This document shows positions 39,438-54,400 of a stretch of 64,000 bases of DNA, in pieces (position 1 is the stretch's first letter; the number at the start of each line of letters is the position of its first letter). The stretch is from Hybos culiciformis (taxonomy: Eukaryota; Arthropoda; Insecta; Diptera; Hybotidae), in NCBI GenBank assembly GCA_964007475.1, contig OZ023273.1, positions 145,301,308 through 145,365,307 on the forward strand, written 5' to 3'. Both the position numbers and the translations under genes were made by a program. Under the pieces are notes generated by a model. The model saw only the letters and a list, made by a program, of their open reading frames with translations, had not been told where the DNA came from and searched no databases.

Positions 39438-42400
39438 CTGAAAGAATAAATAATATTTATAGGAATTATTTATTATATATTTATTTGCAAAGCATACAAA
39501 AAATCAAATATTTCAGGTATTAAGAAATCAAATATTCAAAAATAGGGTAGGTGAAAATTTTTTTAATTTAATTAAATTTTCAAATCTACCAAACGCTAAA
39601 TCTAAAATAAAATTTATTGATTTTTTTTCATTTTTAATAAATATGATTGTTGAATGTGATAATTATTGAAAGGGTGAATATTAATTTATAAAAACCTTGA
39701 ACCTTTATAAACTTATTCTATTTTTAATATAATAAAAATAAAACATTTTATAGGTTAAAAATTATTAAGTGATAATAAATGGCGAAAATTTAGCTTTTTC
39801 CATTTCATTGCTATTGATAAGTGTAACTAGAGGTCTAGAAAGGATAAATTGTAAATTGGAAAAACTAATGACATTTAGCATATAAGCATTAAAATTCACA
39901 GTACAGTACGAACAAAATAAATTTGTTCGTACAAACCCTAACTTTTTTTTCATTTTAAGTATAAATGATAAGGCTTTAAATTGATCTCTCAAAATGATCA
40001 TTGATATTCAGAATCTTCTGGTTAATACCTATAGTTCTTTGTTAAACTGTTTTAAATTTTTTCTTTACATACAAAAAATTTTTAAAACTCTCGACGAAAT
40101 TTAATTTGACTCATCGACATTTATTTCAAAATAAGGTAGAAATTATTTTAAGTTTTATTTACAAATGTATACATATACATACTATAATGTTAATAAAACT
40201 TACCGCTATTGTTATAATTGTTCTTCCATGGAATGCATTATGTGCAGCATCCATTAATGCTTCTTCAGTTAAACTATCTAAAGAACTAGTTGCTTCATCT
40301 AAAACTAAACATACTGAGCCTCTTAATACTGATCTGGCCAAACAGAATAGTTGTCGTTGACCAGCACTAAAATTATTTCCACCTTCAATAATTTGGGCTT
40401 CTGGAAATAATGGAATTGATTTTAATTAGTATTTTTTGTTTCCTTTCTTACAGATTTTTACAGTAATTGTCGGTAAAAGGTATGTCATCTTGAATACAGT
40501 GCTTATCCGAAGCAAAGATATCGAATAAGAAAATTAAAATTTTGTGTAAAGTATCTAATATCAAAAACTTAAAATTATATTTTGAAATTTAAATACACCT
40601 TACAAAGAGTCTAATATTCAAATGTAGAATTTCATATATAATTTTGTTAAATTTTCCTTAACGAAAAGACAACATATTTTCAAAACTATATATTGTTAAC
40701 AAAAAAAAAAATAAACAGATAATCAAAATAACTTGTAATATATATTTACCCAATCCCATTGGCATTTTATTAACAATTTCCTTGAGCTGAGCCATTTCTA
40801 AACAATTCCATAACTCCAAATCAGAATAATATCCATGTGGATCTAAATTTTCACGTATTGTTGTTTGGAAAAGATGCACATCTTGTGGTATTATCGATAA
40901 ACGTGATCTTATTTCATCTGGATTTATAGTTGCTATATCGATTTCATCAATAAATATTTTTCCATTGACTACATTTAACACACTAAATAATGACAATGCT
41001 AGAGATGATTTTCCACTTCCAGTTCGTCCGCATATACCAATCTGAAAAAAAATATAAGAATGTTTAATAAGTAAAAATATACGACAAAATCTTTCAATTG
41101 GATAATAAATTATTGGGGATAATATTGAGGTCATTATTCGAGTAGAAAATAATAACAATTTCTATAAAATATTTATTTTTGGTTTTTTTTTTCAATAGGA
41201 TATAAAAATATACATCTATTTTGATAGCAAGTAGATTTTTGGTTTTGATATAACTAAAAACTATATTTTGACTACCACAAAGCAACATTTAGTTGTGTTA
41301 AAGAAAGAAAATGAAGGTTACCCACTATCCAGTTAAACCAATTTGTTTCACCAATTTGTTTCACAGAAATAGAATTCTAAGAAAAATAATAGATGGAAAT
41401 GTTTTAATAAAAGCGTGTATTAAAGAATATAAACCATCTATCACTGCTGGCTTAACGAATATTACAGAACGTTTTATTTACAATAAAGAGAACTAAAAAC
41501 TTAAATCTACCTTTTTCCACGAATATTTTTTTTTATTATAACATAGTGAGATTTTTTTCTCTTTTAACCTTTAGATATTTTTATACTTAAACCTATATTC
41601 AACAAGATAAACTTTAAAATATTAAACGATTAAGAAACTAAGTGTCCCTAATATCATCATGAATTAAAATGGTTAGACGTAATTAATTTTAACGTTTTTA
41701 ATTAACTTCTTTTACATTGTGTTGTATATGTATATTGTGTTTTTATATTGAAAATAATTTTATGTAAATTTGATGTAATTATGTGGAAAACTAAAAGAAT
41801 TTTTTTTTTCTTTTTTTTATTTTAGCTTAATAAAACTATAAGTACGAAAAGGACATTCAACAACCTCTAAAAATTGTTAGAATAAATTATTTTAAAATAA
41901 TAATATTGTTTTTCTATGTTTTTCCCGGTATCCTATTCCGCTATATATACAAGATAGACAATTTTTCTTTTCTCTATTTTAAACAACGAAAAAAAAAAGT
42001 AAATAAACATAACGTACATAGAACTGTGTTGTTCATGTACACGTAGTAAGTAGTATATAATGAATAAACTTGTATTTTTTTTTTACATTCATTTTTCACT
42101 ATACTTAATGTTTTCATAAAATTTTGATAAATTTTACAAGCAATGTGAAAGAATAAAATAAAATGAAAAAAAAATTCTTAATGAAAAATAAATTTTTTAT
42201 TTGAAACCAAAAAAAAAAATAAAGTATCTTAATACATATACTGAACATAATATGTACACTTGTACACGTATTTATCTGTATTTGTATGCAAGCAGATGAT
42301 TTTCTGGTTTTGGAATATGTAATTGGAATTAACAAATCATTTTTTTGCTTAAATAATAACGAACATTGATAAAAATATTCAGAATATATTTATACATTTT

Positions 42401-45400
42401 AACTCCAAAGAAGTTTGTTTCTCTAGCACAACCACGAAAGTTGTTGCAATCTACATTAAACGAACATAGAAATTTTTCTTCAATTCTGTTTGATATTTAT
42501 ATACCATAATCAGTTAAATTATTTTCGAAAAAAGTGTTTTTTAATAATTCTTTTCGAAAATCAATTTTTTGATAGTCATTGAATGCAACATTGTACTATG
42601 AAAGTTTAATATTTTACGTCAACCACATAATTACTATAATATCTATATACGATAGACAACTGCCTGAGTTATGTATTTCATTTTCCATAAAATTATGTAC
42701 TTAAAAGTCATATAAGCTCTAAACCACATATTGCGTCCATAAATCGTGGAAAAGAAATTTTAATTTAAAAAAATATAAAAATAAATATTATATGTACCTT
42801 TATTCATATTTATTATATATTTATATTAAAAATAAATTTAAATGGAATTTTCATTCACACTTTAATCGATATCAGTTTATATTAATCTCTATATGTGTAT
42901 ATAATAAAGATTTGCATCTACATTAATTAAATTTAAATTATTTTTTTTGTTTTCTTTTTTGAAAACTCATTATTATTTTAAAATATTTTGAGGTGCAATT
43001 TCAATAACCATGTATGCACAGTAAGTACACACACTCAAATAATAATTTAAAATAGTTATAGCACTTTTATTTATATCCTTACAAAAACAAAAAAAATTTA
43101 ATTGCTTCTGCTATCATCAAATTTACTTTGATAATATAATATAATAAAATTTCCTGATAATGAAAATTACAAATAAAATTTTACTGAAATATCTGACTGG
43201 TTAAATCTATTAGCAAATTTAATATTGCACCTGCTGAATAAAAATCTATTAAAGAGTTTGTCATCTGGAAATTTAATTATCAAAATAAATTCCTATATAT
43301 AATTTGTCAACAAGTGATTATGGATGGCTTTAAATGAAAAAAAATTCATTTTAAATCACGTATCGGTTTTGGATTATATTCTTTATTTATTTGTGTAGGA
43401 TTTATAGTTTTCATATATGCATTTCTTCTGCATTATTGAACATAGGAAAATATTATTTTAATAGTGATAGAAATTTTTTTCTAGTTTTTATCTAAATAAT
43501 CTATGTGTAACTATTTTAGATTTTTATTATTTGTTTTCATTATAAGTGTTTTTGGATTAAACAATTAATTAAATATTTTAAGTCATATCATAGTTTAAAT
43601 TTAAATTTATCCTTGATAATGCTTGCAATAAAATTCTAAATATTATGTACCTACATATAGTATATCTAAATGAAAATAAACGAACTAAAGGACTATAGTT
43701 AATACTTTTATTATGTATTAATTCATGAGTTTAGTAACTTATGACTTTACATTAGTACTTAACCATTAGAAAGTTTGGCATAGTGCCTGTACATAAACTC
43801 TTAAATTTGTATAAATTCATTAATATTAATTTAATTTTTAATTAAAATCATATGCATCTTTCATAATCAAAAAAAAATAAATAAAATCCAATATATGTAC
43901 ATGCATAAATAAATACTTAAAATAATTAACAGTAATAATTTTTCCAGTGCACATTTTGTATAATTCTGTTTAAAATGAAAATTTAACAAGATTACTACCT
44001 ATTCATATATATAAAAAAAAAGAAGCTAAACTTGTACATTTGGTTTTATTTCCGGATTTCGTCCGGCTTTATGGTCACCCGCATAAAAACAAATTATATT
44101 TTTTAATATACTTCCTTTTTTGTTTTTTGTTTTTTTTTGCAAAAAATTCATTTTTCTAATCGTGTTTAAATTTTTTATCCTCGAGCTAAATGTGAAAAAA
44201 AAAGTAAGCGCATAAACAAAATGTTAATGAAGTTGAATTTTAAATAAACTGAAAATAAGGTTGATTGTATAACAAAAAAAAAGCATGGAATTTGAATAGA
44301 ATAAGCTGACCATTAATATTTTCTTGTTTTTTTTTTTTCACATTTTAGGTATTCCAACATTTCCGACGATGAGTATTATAATGAAAATTTTTTTTTTTGT
44401 TGTAGGGAAAGGATATGCTAAATGTTTTCCACAATATCGTATCAGGTAAATATTGTTTTAATGTAATGATATGTACATCAAAGCTAAGATATTTTGATGA
44501 TATAATTATATAATACAATATCAAAGCATCATCTTTTTATTTAAGGATCCAGAAAACTAATATACTTTACTTTAACTTTAATACCTTGGGCATTTGCATA
44601 AATTACTTATTATTATTTGAATCAATACATCAATCTTCTGAATGAAAACGTTCTACATAACTAAAAACAACCTTTGCCATAAATGTATAAAAACTTTTAA
44701 TGACTACTAATTTTAGAAATCGGAATTTCGGTTGCTTACTAGATACAGAGAACTTTTGAATTAAAATCTGATATTACGAAAGTGTAACTCGATGTACCAG
44801 TTCAGCATATTACTACTATATTTATTTAATCCAAAATTCTTTGAATTAAATATTTTAATTACCTTTATTAAAATATTTTCATATTATTTATCATGCTTTT
44901 ATACTTTTAATAAAAAATATTTATAAACAAAAATATCAATCATAAATATTGTAATTTTTTATTAATATCAAAATTAATAAAATTTAAAATTAATTTTCAA
45001 TTCACCTTTTGTCCAAATGGTATTTTCAATGTTAAATCTGTTATAACATTTTCTTTTTGCCCTTGATACTTAAGACTAACATTTTTAAAAAAAATATCAC
45101 CTTTCTGTGGCCATGAAATTGGAACAGATTTATCTGAAAGATACAATAAAAAAACAAATTTTTTTTTTTAATGCTATTTAGGTAAACTGTGTATAATATA
45201 ATGTATATATAATACTAACAATAGATGTACATAATTTAAGTATATTTAAAAAAAAAAACATTAATTTCTTATTCCTAAAGATGATAAAAATTGAATAAAG
45301 TGTTACATTTAAGTGCTAACAATACTATATATTGTTTGCTATAAAATAACTTTATGGCATTTAAACAAGAAAGATACAATTTATGTTAGCAGAGCACGCA

Positions 45401-48400
45401 ACTTTATAAAAGAACTTTTAGACTTATTAAACTGATGAAGTTTTTATTATATCATATATTATTTTATTCTTTAATTTATAGCACTGATGGTATAAGTATA
45501 ATGTCTGATTTTTAACTTCATTCTAAAGCCGTAGAAAAAGATTTTTTTAACCTAATTGTGAATAAAAAAAAATTAGTATTTTAACAAAACAGCAAGGCGG
45601 TATCAAAATATATTTTTTAAATTTATTCAAAAATTTCTTTCAAATACTCTGTACAAATTTTGCACAATTTGTTCTTGAACTTTTTAATTGATTAGATATT
45701 AAAATAAAATTTATGAAAATTTTCTTCGAAAATTGCTTAAAAATGAAATTAATTAGTGGAAGAAAAAAAATTTTCCTTAGAATTCGCGCGGTAAAAGGAA
45801 ATGTGGTACAATTATTGCCAAAAATTGTATAGTGCAGTGTAGATTGCATTGATCAAAATTTAATGTCTTTGAAGCTACAAAAAATTTTCAAAAGTAAAAA
45901 TTAGCTTTGTTAATGGGAAAATTCTGTGAAACTTATTTGATGATAAAACAATAATTGAAATAAATTTGCTTGAGATTGAGACCATATTTGTAAAAACTAA
46001 CATTTCGTCAAAGACTGCTTTTCCTCAACCAACGCTTCAATTATTGATTCAATGAAAATTTCTAAAAAAAAATTTGATATCTTCTACTAAGTATAAGAAA
46101 ATAAATCTCTATTTAAAATTATTTTGGAAAAATTTAATTTTAATATTATTTTATTAATATTAATGTTTGATACAAAAAAAACAGAAACTTGATAAATTTA
46201 TAATTTTAATTTAAAAGAAATATAAATTCAGCTGGTAAAATTTATTTTAGAATTAATTTATATTGTTTGATTATTCAAATTCATGGTTTTTATTCAAAAT
46301 TTCTTTTATTTTATTAATTCAGTTACAATGTCAAATCACAGACACAATATTATAATATTACAATATTGTTATAGTAAAATTATAATTAAAAGTATCAATG
46401 AAAAATTCATTAAATTATTGCATATTTTTGGAGACGATACCTCAATGAAATAGTATATGTAACCTATTATATAGAATTTACTACGAAAAATAGAAAAATG
46501 AAACCATTTATATTACGATTATGAATGATTTAAAAATATTCAAACAAGTAGAAGTTAAATAAGTTTCATTGTGTCTGGCAATGAAAGCAAAGATTGATTT
46601 TATAATTCACTATAATATTTCGTAAATCAAAAAAATATTTTTTTTGTCATTTTACTCCATGATCGTTGTGAAAGACCTCAAAATTGAAAAACAAATATAA
46701 TGATAATACCTATGTAAACATTTTTCTATTTCCATTATAATTCAATAATCTTTATCGTTTATTTTGTGTGTATATCTAGTTTATTTTAAATAATGAAAAT
46801 CAATAACATTAGATATTGAAATTTTACAAGTATGCATCATCGAAATGTTATTCCTTTTTCATGTAATGTTTATATACTACATAATAGAGCATTGTTAAAA
46901 AAAAAATGAATGCATATTACATAACAACAAATTATTTTTTTTTTTAATAATATGTATCATTAAAAGTATCAAGGTTACATAAGCTACAGAATCCAAACAT
47001 CAACTAATTATATATTTAGGGCTGTTATTTATATTTTTTTGTTGAATACAAAATTATACAAGCAATTATAATACTTATGGTATTAATATATGTATTTGTG
47101 TTAACCAAAGTTAAACAATTTTAACAGAATTAGAATACACTACTATTATGAATTTGAGTTCGTATCTGAATAGAATTAAATTTAATTAATCTGTTACATT
47201 CTTTATCGAAAGAAAGTTTTTGCCTCCAAACGAAGAACTTGTCAAGCTTCACACATATTTCGTATTGACAAGCTCTATATTCTATAGTTCGAAATAAGGT
47301 TGGATTTTATATACGATTGTTGGATTCCCATTAGAATAGTCCATAAATCACATTTCTGTGTAAATCAATTCCCCAAAAAATAACTTTAATAATTCAAAAT
47401 TATTTTTTGGTTAAATAATAACATAATGGTGCCCATACACGGTCCAACTTGGTTGTACAACACGTCGTGTGTGGGCAAGTTGACAACTTGTTGACCGACC
47501 AATTTGGCGGTTGGAAGTTGGTTGGCAAAAAATATAAAAAATTTAATTTTTGTGGTTTTTTTGTTGGTTTTTTGTTGAAGTTGTATAGTGTATGGGCAAG
47601 TTGTCAACCTGTTGTAAACCAAAATGACGTTAATTGTCATTTTGAGTCAAAAAACATAAACAAACAATAGATTTTAATAATTGTTTACTTTGAAATTTTA
47701 TTATTATCGTCAAAAAAAAAAAAAAAAATTTTGACAGTTGAAGAATGGTTGCTAAACAAGTTGTATCTTGTGTGCCAAAACGTACAACTTATTGTCGACA
47801 TGTTGTGTACAACCAAGTTGGACCGTGTATAAGAGTAAGAAAAGAACCAATATCAAAACTGGTTCATGAAATGTTTTTTTTATCAAAAAACTACATTCCA
47901 AAAAAAATTATGAAAAATTTAAATTATTAAATGCTTAATATTTAAAACTATCCAGTACATAAACTTCTGCAAAAAAAAATTATGTAATCTATGTACTATG
48001 TTCAAAAAACTTACATAGTAAAATATCATTTAAAGTTGAAAATGAAATTTCATTTTTATCATCTGGAATGCCATCATTTCTATTCAAATTTTCTTTATTT
48101 TTTTCATCTACACAGCAATTTTTCTTAAAAATTTTTTTTTTAATTTTTGCATCATCACCAGAATTGTTATTACTTTCCCCATGCTGATAATGATGACTGT
48201 GTTGATGATAGCTAGAACTACTATTTGAAAAATTTTCATTTTGATAATATGCAATGCGTTCAACTGAACCAATATACATTTCCATGTCAGCCAACAGTTT
48301 AACCACCCAATTCAGGTAAATTGGTATCAGTAATGTGTAATTTATTGCAAGGCCAACCAATGATGGTGATAAACTAGATGTTTCGTTAACTATATCTTTA

Positions 48401-51400
48401 TCATTTTGTAAATAGACATCATCTGTATGTTCTACATTCTTATTATTACCATTGTTTTTCTGTCCATTCGATATAGATGATACCAATAATGCAGTAATAA
48501 TAGATAAAAATACAATAATGCCACCTAAATAATCCTATTGAAAGTAAAAAAAAAAATAAATAAAAAAAATAAAAAAATGAGGACATAACAACAAAAGAAA
48601 AATAAGGATTTTTTTAATGAAGCTAAAGAGAAATAAAATTTTATGAAATGTTAATGAAATTTATATACATTAAAAAAAAAATAGTTAGAAAGCCACCAAC
48701 TGATTATGTATTATATATGTTAAGTAAAAAATTTTCAAGTAATATGTGAAACTGAATTTGAACATTATGTCATTAAGTATATAACATTATGTTTACTTGG
48801 ACTCCTTAAAAATTAGTGCTCCTAAAATTAGTTAGAAATAGAATAATTATAGGTACTTTATTTATAATTTAATACGCACTTATAATAGTTATTGAAATAA
48901 TAGATTTATAATGAAAACTTAATAATTTTAATTGAATTAGAAGAAAAATGGAGTCGTAAACGTCTTATTTGCGGTTTAACTTAATCAAGAACGAATTTCC
49001 TCTAAGCTTGAAAAATCTGGCTCAGAGTACTAAATCTTGTTTTTGAAAAAAGTCAATAATATTATGAATATGTTACAGAATACGTCTAAAATTTATTTTC
49101 TTATTTAATATTTGATATTGTTTCTAATAATATTACCAAAGCGATTCCCAACCATCTATTGCTGGTATTAAGCATGATAAAAGCAATAGTATTAGACTCC
49201 AAATATTTAAATAATGTTTCAGTAAAGCGTGACTCTTGACTGTAAGCTCGAATTGTTGTGACACCTTGTATTGTTTCATTAAAATGTGATATTACCGGAG
49301 AATTGGTAATATTTTCTAATCTTTGTAATTCTCTGTAAAAAAAAAAGAAGAAAATATGGTTTCACTATGAAAAATTTTAATAAAAATAAGTAAAAATAAA
49401 ACCTTCTTGAAAACAATTTCTAGAAAAACATCTATTTATTGGTTTCTTATGATAACGATTTTTTGTATATTGGTTTTGTATATATTATATTATATGAATG
49501 AAAATGAAAATATTTTTAATTGAATTTTTACGAAAAATATTGACAATAAATTAAAAAAGATAATGAAAAAAGACAAAACAAAAATGAAAAACGAAAATAT
49601 GATTTTACTTAAAGTTTTATTCATTAAAGTAATTTTTGAAATTTAATAAATATATTTCTTAGGACTAGTATAAAATATTCCCATTATGTTTTCATTAAAA
49701 ATTATTTGTACTAGTTTAACTTCATATATAGCTTCTCTTCAGTAAATCACATTTCAATTATGTAATAAATTGTGATAATTCGCAATACCGAATTCCCTTT
49801 TTTTTTTTCAGTAAGCAATCACAATTTAAATTGATGACTAAACCAAACATATGAATAATAATTTTAATATACATAAATCAATTCAATATAATATAATTTT
49901 ATGATAATATTATATAATTAATATAATCACTTTGGAAAAATAAACAAATGCAATAAATATTTATTTGAATTATAATAATCCAATAAAATTCATTATAAAA
50001 TAAACATACATATGTGTTGAAATATGAACATATATTTAATATTATATTTTAAAACTTTATTTTACCTTGAAGAACACCTGTAGAATTTTTGGATAACATA
50101 ATAAGCAATACAAATTGGTATTGTCAACAAAATAAACCATGGAGTTACAGCCAAATTAATTAATATGGCAAATAAACATAACAAAGTGAATTGTAATAAA
50201 CGTTGACTGGTTGGTGCGATTTTCTGAAAAATAGTTAAAAAAAAATTTTAGAATTTATATCGAATTAAACTGAATATATACCTATATTTTATTTTCCATT
50301 TTATTTTCAAATATTGACTTGGCATTTGAAATCAATCTTGGAGTTTTAACTAGCTTAACTAATTTTTTTTTATTTATTTGTTAATTTAATAAATTTACCT
50401 TGTCAACTATAGCCATATCATTACTAAAACGATTTATTATTCGTCCTAAAGGTGTTATTTGAAAGAAATGTAATGGTTTGCCTAATATAGATTTAAGTAG
50501 TTGATCATGTAATATTTTACGTGAATTACAACCACCCATTTGTCCAGCTGGTGTTGATATTAATGTCATTAATATGCAAATACCAGATATTATTGCATAC
50601 ATATTAAAATAATATTTAACATCGTTCTTTCTATCAATATGTTTAAAATCATTATCAGCAGCAGAAATAACATCAGTCCAATTTTGTAGCCATACATCTG
50701 TATAGACCCTTAAGCATTGCCATATTAATGCTGTTGTGAAAAATATTATTACAATTCGTAGTCCACATGATTTTAAATAAAGCATATAAATTTGTAATGG
50801 AATTTCACCGTATTTACGTTCTTCATCATTCACAGATGATAAATTATTTTTATTGATTTCGGCTAAATCTAGAAAAAAAATTTTTTTTTGTATTTTTATT
50901 GAACATGAATTGACCATAAATTTTATAATTTAAAGATATACATATATCATTAAAAAAATATTTATGAACTTTTCAAATCCATTCAATAAATTTATCTGGC
51001 CGCACCAAAAATATAAACTTGTGCAATTTACATCTTTTTTTTTTTGTTTTATGCTTTTTTTATGAATCTTTATTAATAAATTAACTTTAAATACAATTAG
51101 TCGAATTTAAAGAGTTCTTATTGCCCCCATTATTAGCATCATTAAAATCCAAATATTTTGTTGAATAATATACACGAGATTCTCTAGTTTTTTAATAATT
51201 CTTCTTCAAAATTTATTGAGAAATATATTAAATCAAAGAAATAAGAGTGTCAAAGTGAAATATCAAGCCATTGTCAAAATTTATCCCACATCTTGAATTT
51301 TCAAATTTCAAACACATTACACTTTTGATATATTTTCATTTCATTGTGATTTGAAGAGACAAATGTACAAAAATTTCAATGCAAGCTTTTACTGGTTTGA

Positions 51401-54400
51401 AATAAATTTATTTTGTATTCAACAAGTGAAAAATCTTTTGTTGAAAATTAGATTTATTCTTAAAAAAAATAAGAATTAAATATTTTAAAATTCCAATTTA
51501 CGAATATCCTTTCGATAGACGGAATCTTTTTCAAGTACCTAAAAATATTTTATCACATTTTAAGTTCAACGTACTTCGGAACCAATTTAAACAAAAAAAT
51601 TAAATTAAAGTTATAAACACATCTTTTCTATATTTTATTCCTTATCTTACTAAGTCTATAAATTAAAATATATTTTCTTTGATTTTTAACCTGTTTTAAA
51701 TAGGACTCTGACTATAATTCATTTAACTAGAAAAATTTTCAATAATCTAAAATAAAATATTTATCTGTATTGATAGATTCTATAAATTATTTTACAATTA
51801 TTATGCTAATCGAATAAGTCATTCTAAAATAAAAACGAATTTAAATTTCTCGAACTTCATCAAGTTAATATTCTAAAATTACATTTCTTAAATTCTGAAT
51901 CTGTGCATTTTAAAGATTGGTTCAATTTATTTTTTGAAAATTTAAATCTTGAAAAATGTTCATTTAAAGTTAAAAATTATATTTACGCAGAAAAATGTGA
52001 TTTTAGATGCGGTAATCTATGTACTGAACAGACGTATTACATAATAAAGGAAATTTTATTCGGAAAATTTAATTTTGAAAATAAAATATTTTCAGTAAAA
52101 TTTACAAATTTTCCTTTAAATCAAAAGAAAATAAAGTGCGTACATACGATATTATTATATATATTATCTACGTAAATATATATAAAATATAATTTATCAC
52201 ATTTTCATTACGAAAAAAATTAATAAATCAAACAGAATATTTTATTGTTTTTAAAAATAAATAAATAATTAAATTTTTTTTTGTAATTTTATTTTATTTA
52301 ATACTTTGTATTTAAAATTTAGAGAAAATTAATTTTTAAAAAAAATTTTTCTTATGATTATTTTCAAATGAATTAAAACAACTCAATGTAAAGCTCTTAA
52401 TGAGATTAATTTTCTTTATTTTAAAGTGAAATAAAATCTTTTAATCTGTTTTTGAATTCAAAAATTTCTACCTGATGATTTTTAAGATTTAATTAAAATT
52501 TGTGAATACTGATAATTTTTTTTATTTCTATCTTAAGAATTTGTAAATGTTAAATATTAATATTATTTATAGATTTAATAAGCACTATAATTTTAATATG
52601 TCAATGTTACGTTAATATCTTAAATCCAATGCTGTTATTATATCTTGATCAAAGAATTCCTTATATCTATCAAGAATAATCTATCAAATTTGTTAAGTGT
52701 GCTTGTTTAACGTGATGGAAATAAAAAACACATGAGGTGTCATAATTATTAAAATTTAAATAATATGTACTAGTCATCATATTCTATCTTGGAAATAATT
52801 GGTTTGTGGTAGCTAATATAACAGACAAATGTTTGTGACTCTGTTTTGTTGACATATCTGAAAAATTATTCTTAAAATGAAGTATTCTGTTGTTTTTTTT
52901 TTTTTTTTGCTACAAATTGCAGTACACCACAAATATGAAATTATTGTAAGTAAGTAAAGAAGTTAAATTTCCCCCCTTAAGCTCATGTAAATGAGTCTTA
53001 CACTTTTTTTTATAAATATCTTAAAACAATTTATTCCATATAGTATTTGTGTAATAACCACCAATTTGTTTCACAATGTATATAGAAGTTGAATTCAATT
53101 TTTAACTTCTCTTTCAAAATAATATAGAACTTGCTGATATCTAACAATGCATAATTTTGACAGCATCAACAATTAATCAATCATTTTTATATATTACCAC
53201 TTAATATTTCAAAAATGTTCTCCTAAAAAACTATCAAGTTTTTCAATAATAAAAAAAACAAAAAAAAAATTACACGATACATATTTTAATGTTAAAAAAA
53301 GAAATTCACATATATATATCGAAGAATTTTTCCACTACAATCGGAATTAAAAATTAAAATGCTTCCGGATATTGGAAATTTTTAAAGGAAAATAAGGAAA
53401 AAAAAAAAAAAGTTTAGAAGGAAATATTTACAATACCAAGTATGAGGAGCGTATTTATTTTCAATTTGCGAATTGTTTTCAATCAACTTTATTTTTTGTT
53501 TTACTTATATTAAAAAATAACAAAAACAAAAAAAAAAGTATATTCAGAGCGAAAGAAAGAATTGAACCAAAATAAAACAAAAAACAAAAAAAAAGAATAT
53601 AAAAATTTTACTTCAAAACATTGATTCTCATATATATACATATATTGCGAAAATGTTTTTACTGAAACCAACAAAAAAAAAAGCAATACAAAATTTAAAA
53701 GTTTTTATCCACGCAAATAATCGAATTTCGTTGTGGAAAAGAATTTCATCTTTCATGTGGAAATTTCAAGGAAAATGAAAAGAAAATTTATTTAGATTTC
53801 ATATTATGAAAATACTTACTTTGATTTAAAGTAAATAACTCAATTTAAATCATTAAATCCTTAAAAAAATAAAAATATTATGTGAATCTTGTAAATTGAA
53901 ATTTTTTTTTTTTAATTTTAGCATATTATAAATATTCATTATATTTTTTTTACTTATAAATTTGATAATAATAAAGTATATGTATATGAAAAGCATTCCC
54001 AGCTTGTCAAAATATAGCTGTAGCTGTTCATGCGAAAATAAACTTAGATGCTTTATATTTATCATAATCATTTTTATCATAAAATTCTGTCAATAAATAA
54101 TATTCTAACTTTAGGTTTTTTTATAAACAATTTTATTGTTGACCTACCATGAATTGATTCACAGTCCCACAAATCACTGCTAATTGATTCATTTCTAGTT
54201 AAAGTTGGATGTGATTCCTCACTGATGCTTCTAAAATTTATATTATTTTGCAAATAGTTAATATCAAGTACAAAAATTTTATTTTTTTTTCAACAACTCA
54301 CTGAATTGAATTCGTTGCACTAATTGTTCGATGTAGTTTCGTACCAACATTGGAGCGACGTGATGACATTCTGTTCAAAAATTGTCGAAAACCAGTTTTA

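Noticed and set aside
40106..40360. 84-codon plus-strand frame
   Set aside because: It is the antisense of Sur exon Q and adjacent intron; the minus strand has clear NBD2 motifs.
44049..44083. GC-richer patch with CCGGA-TTTCG-TCCGG hairpin
   Set aside because: Only a 5-bp stem and no element ends; not enough to call a Helitron terminus or RNA.
47386..47930. Open frames of 61-84 codons in the intronic MITE
   Set aside because: Repeated GTTGTACAAC/CAAGTTG motifs create them on both strands; they are a by-product of the repeat.
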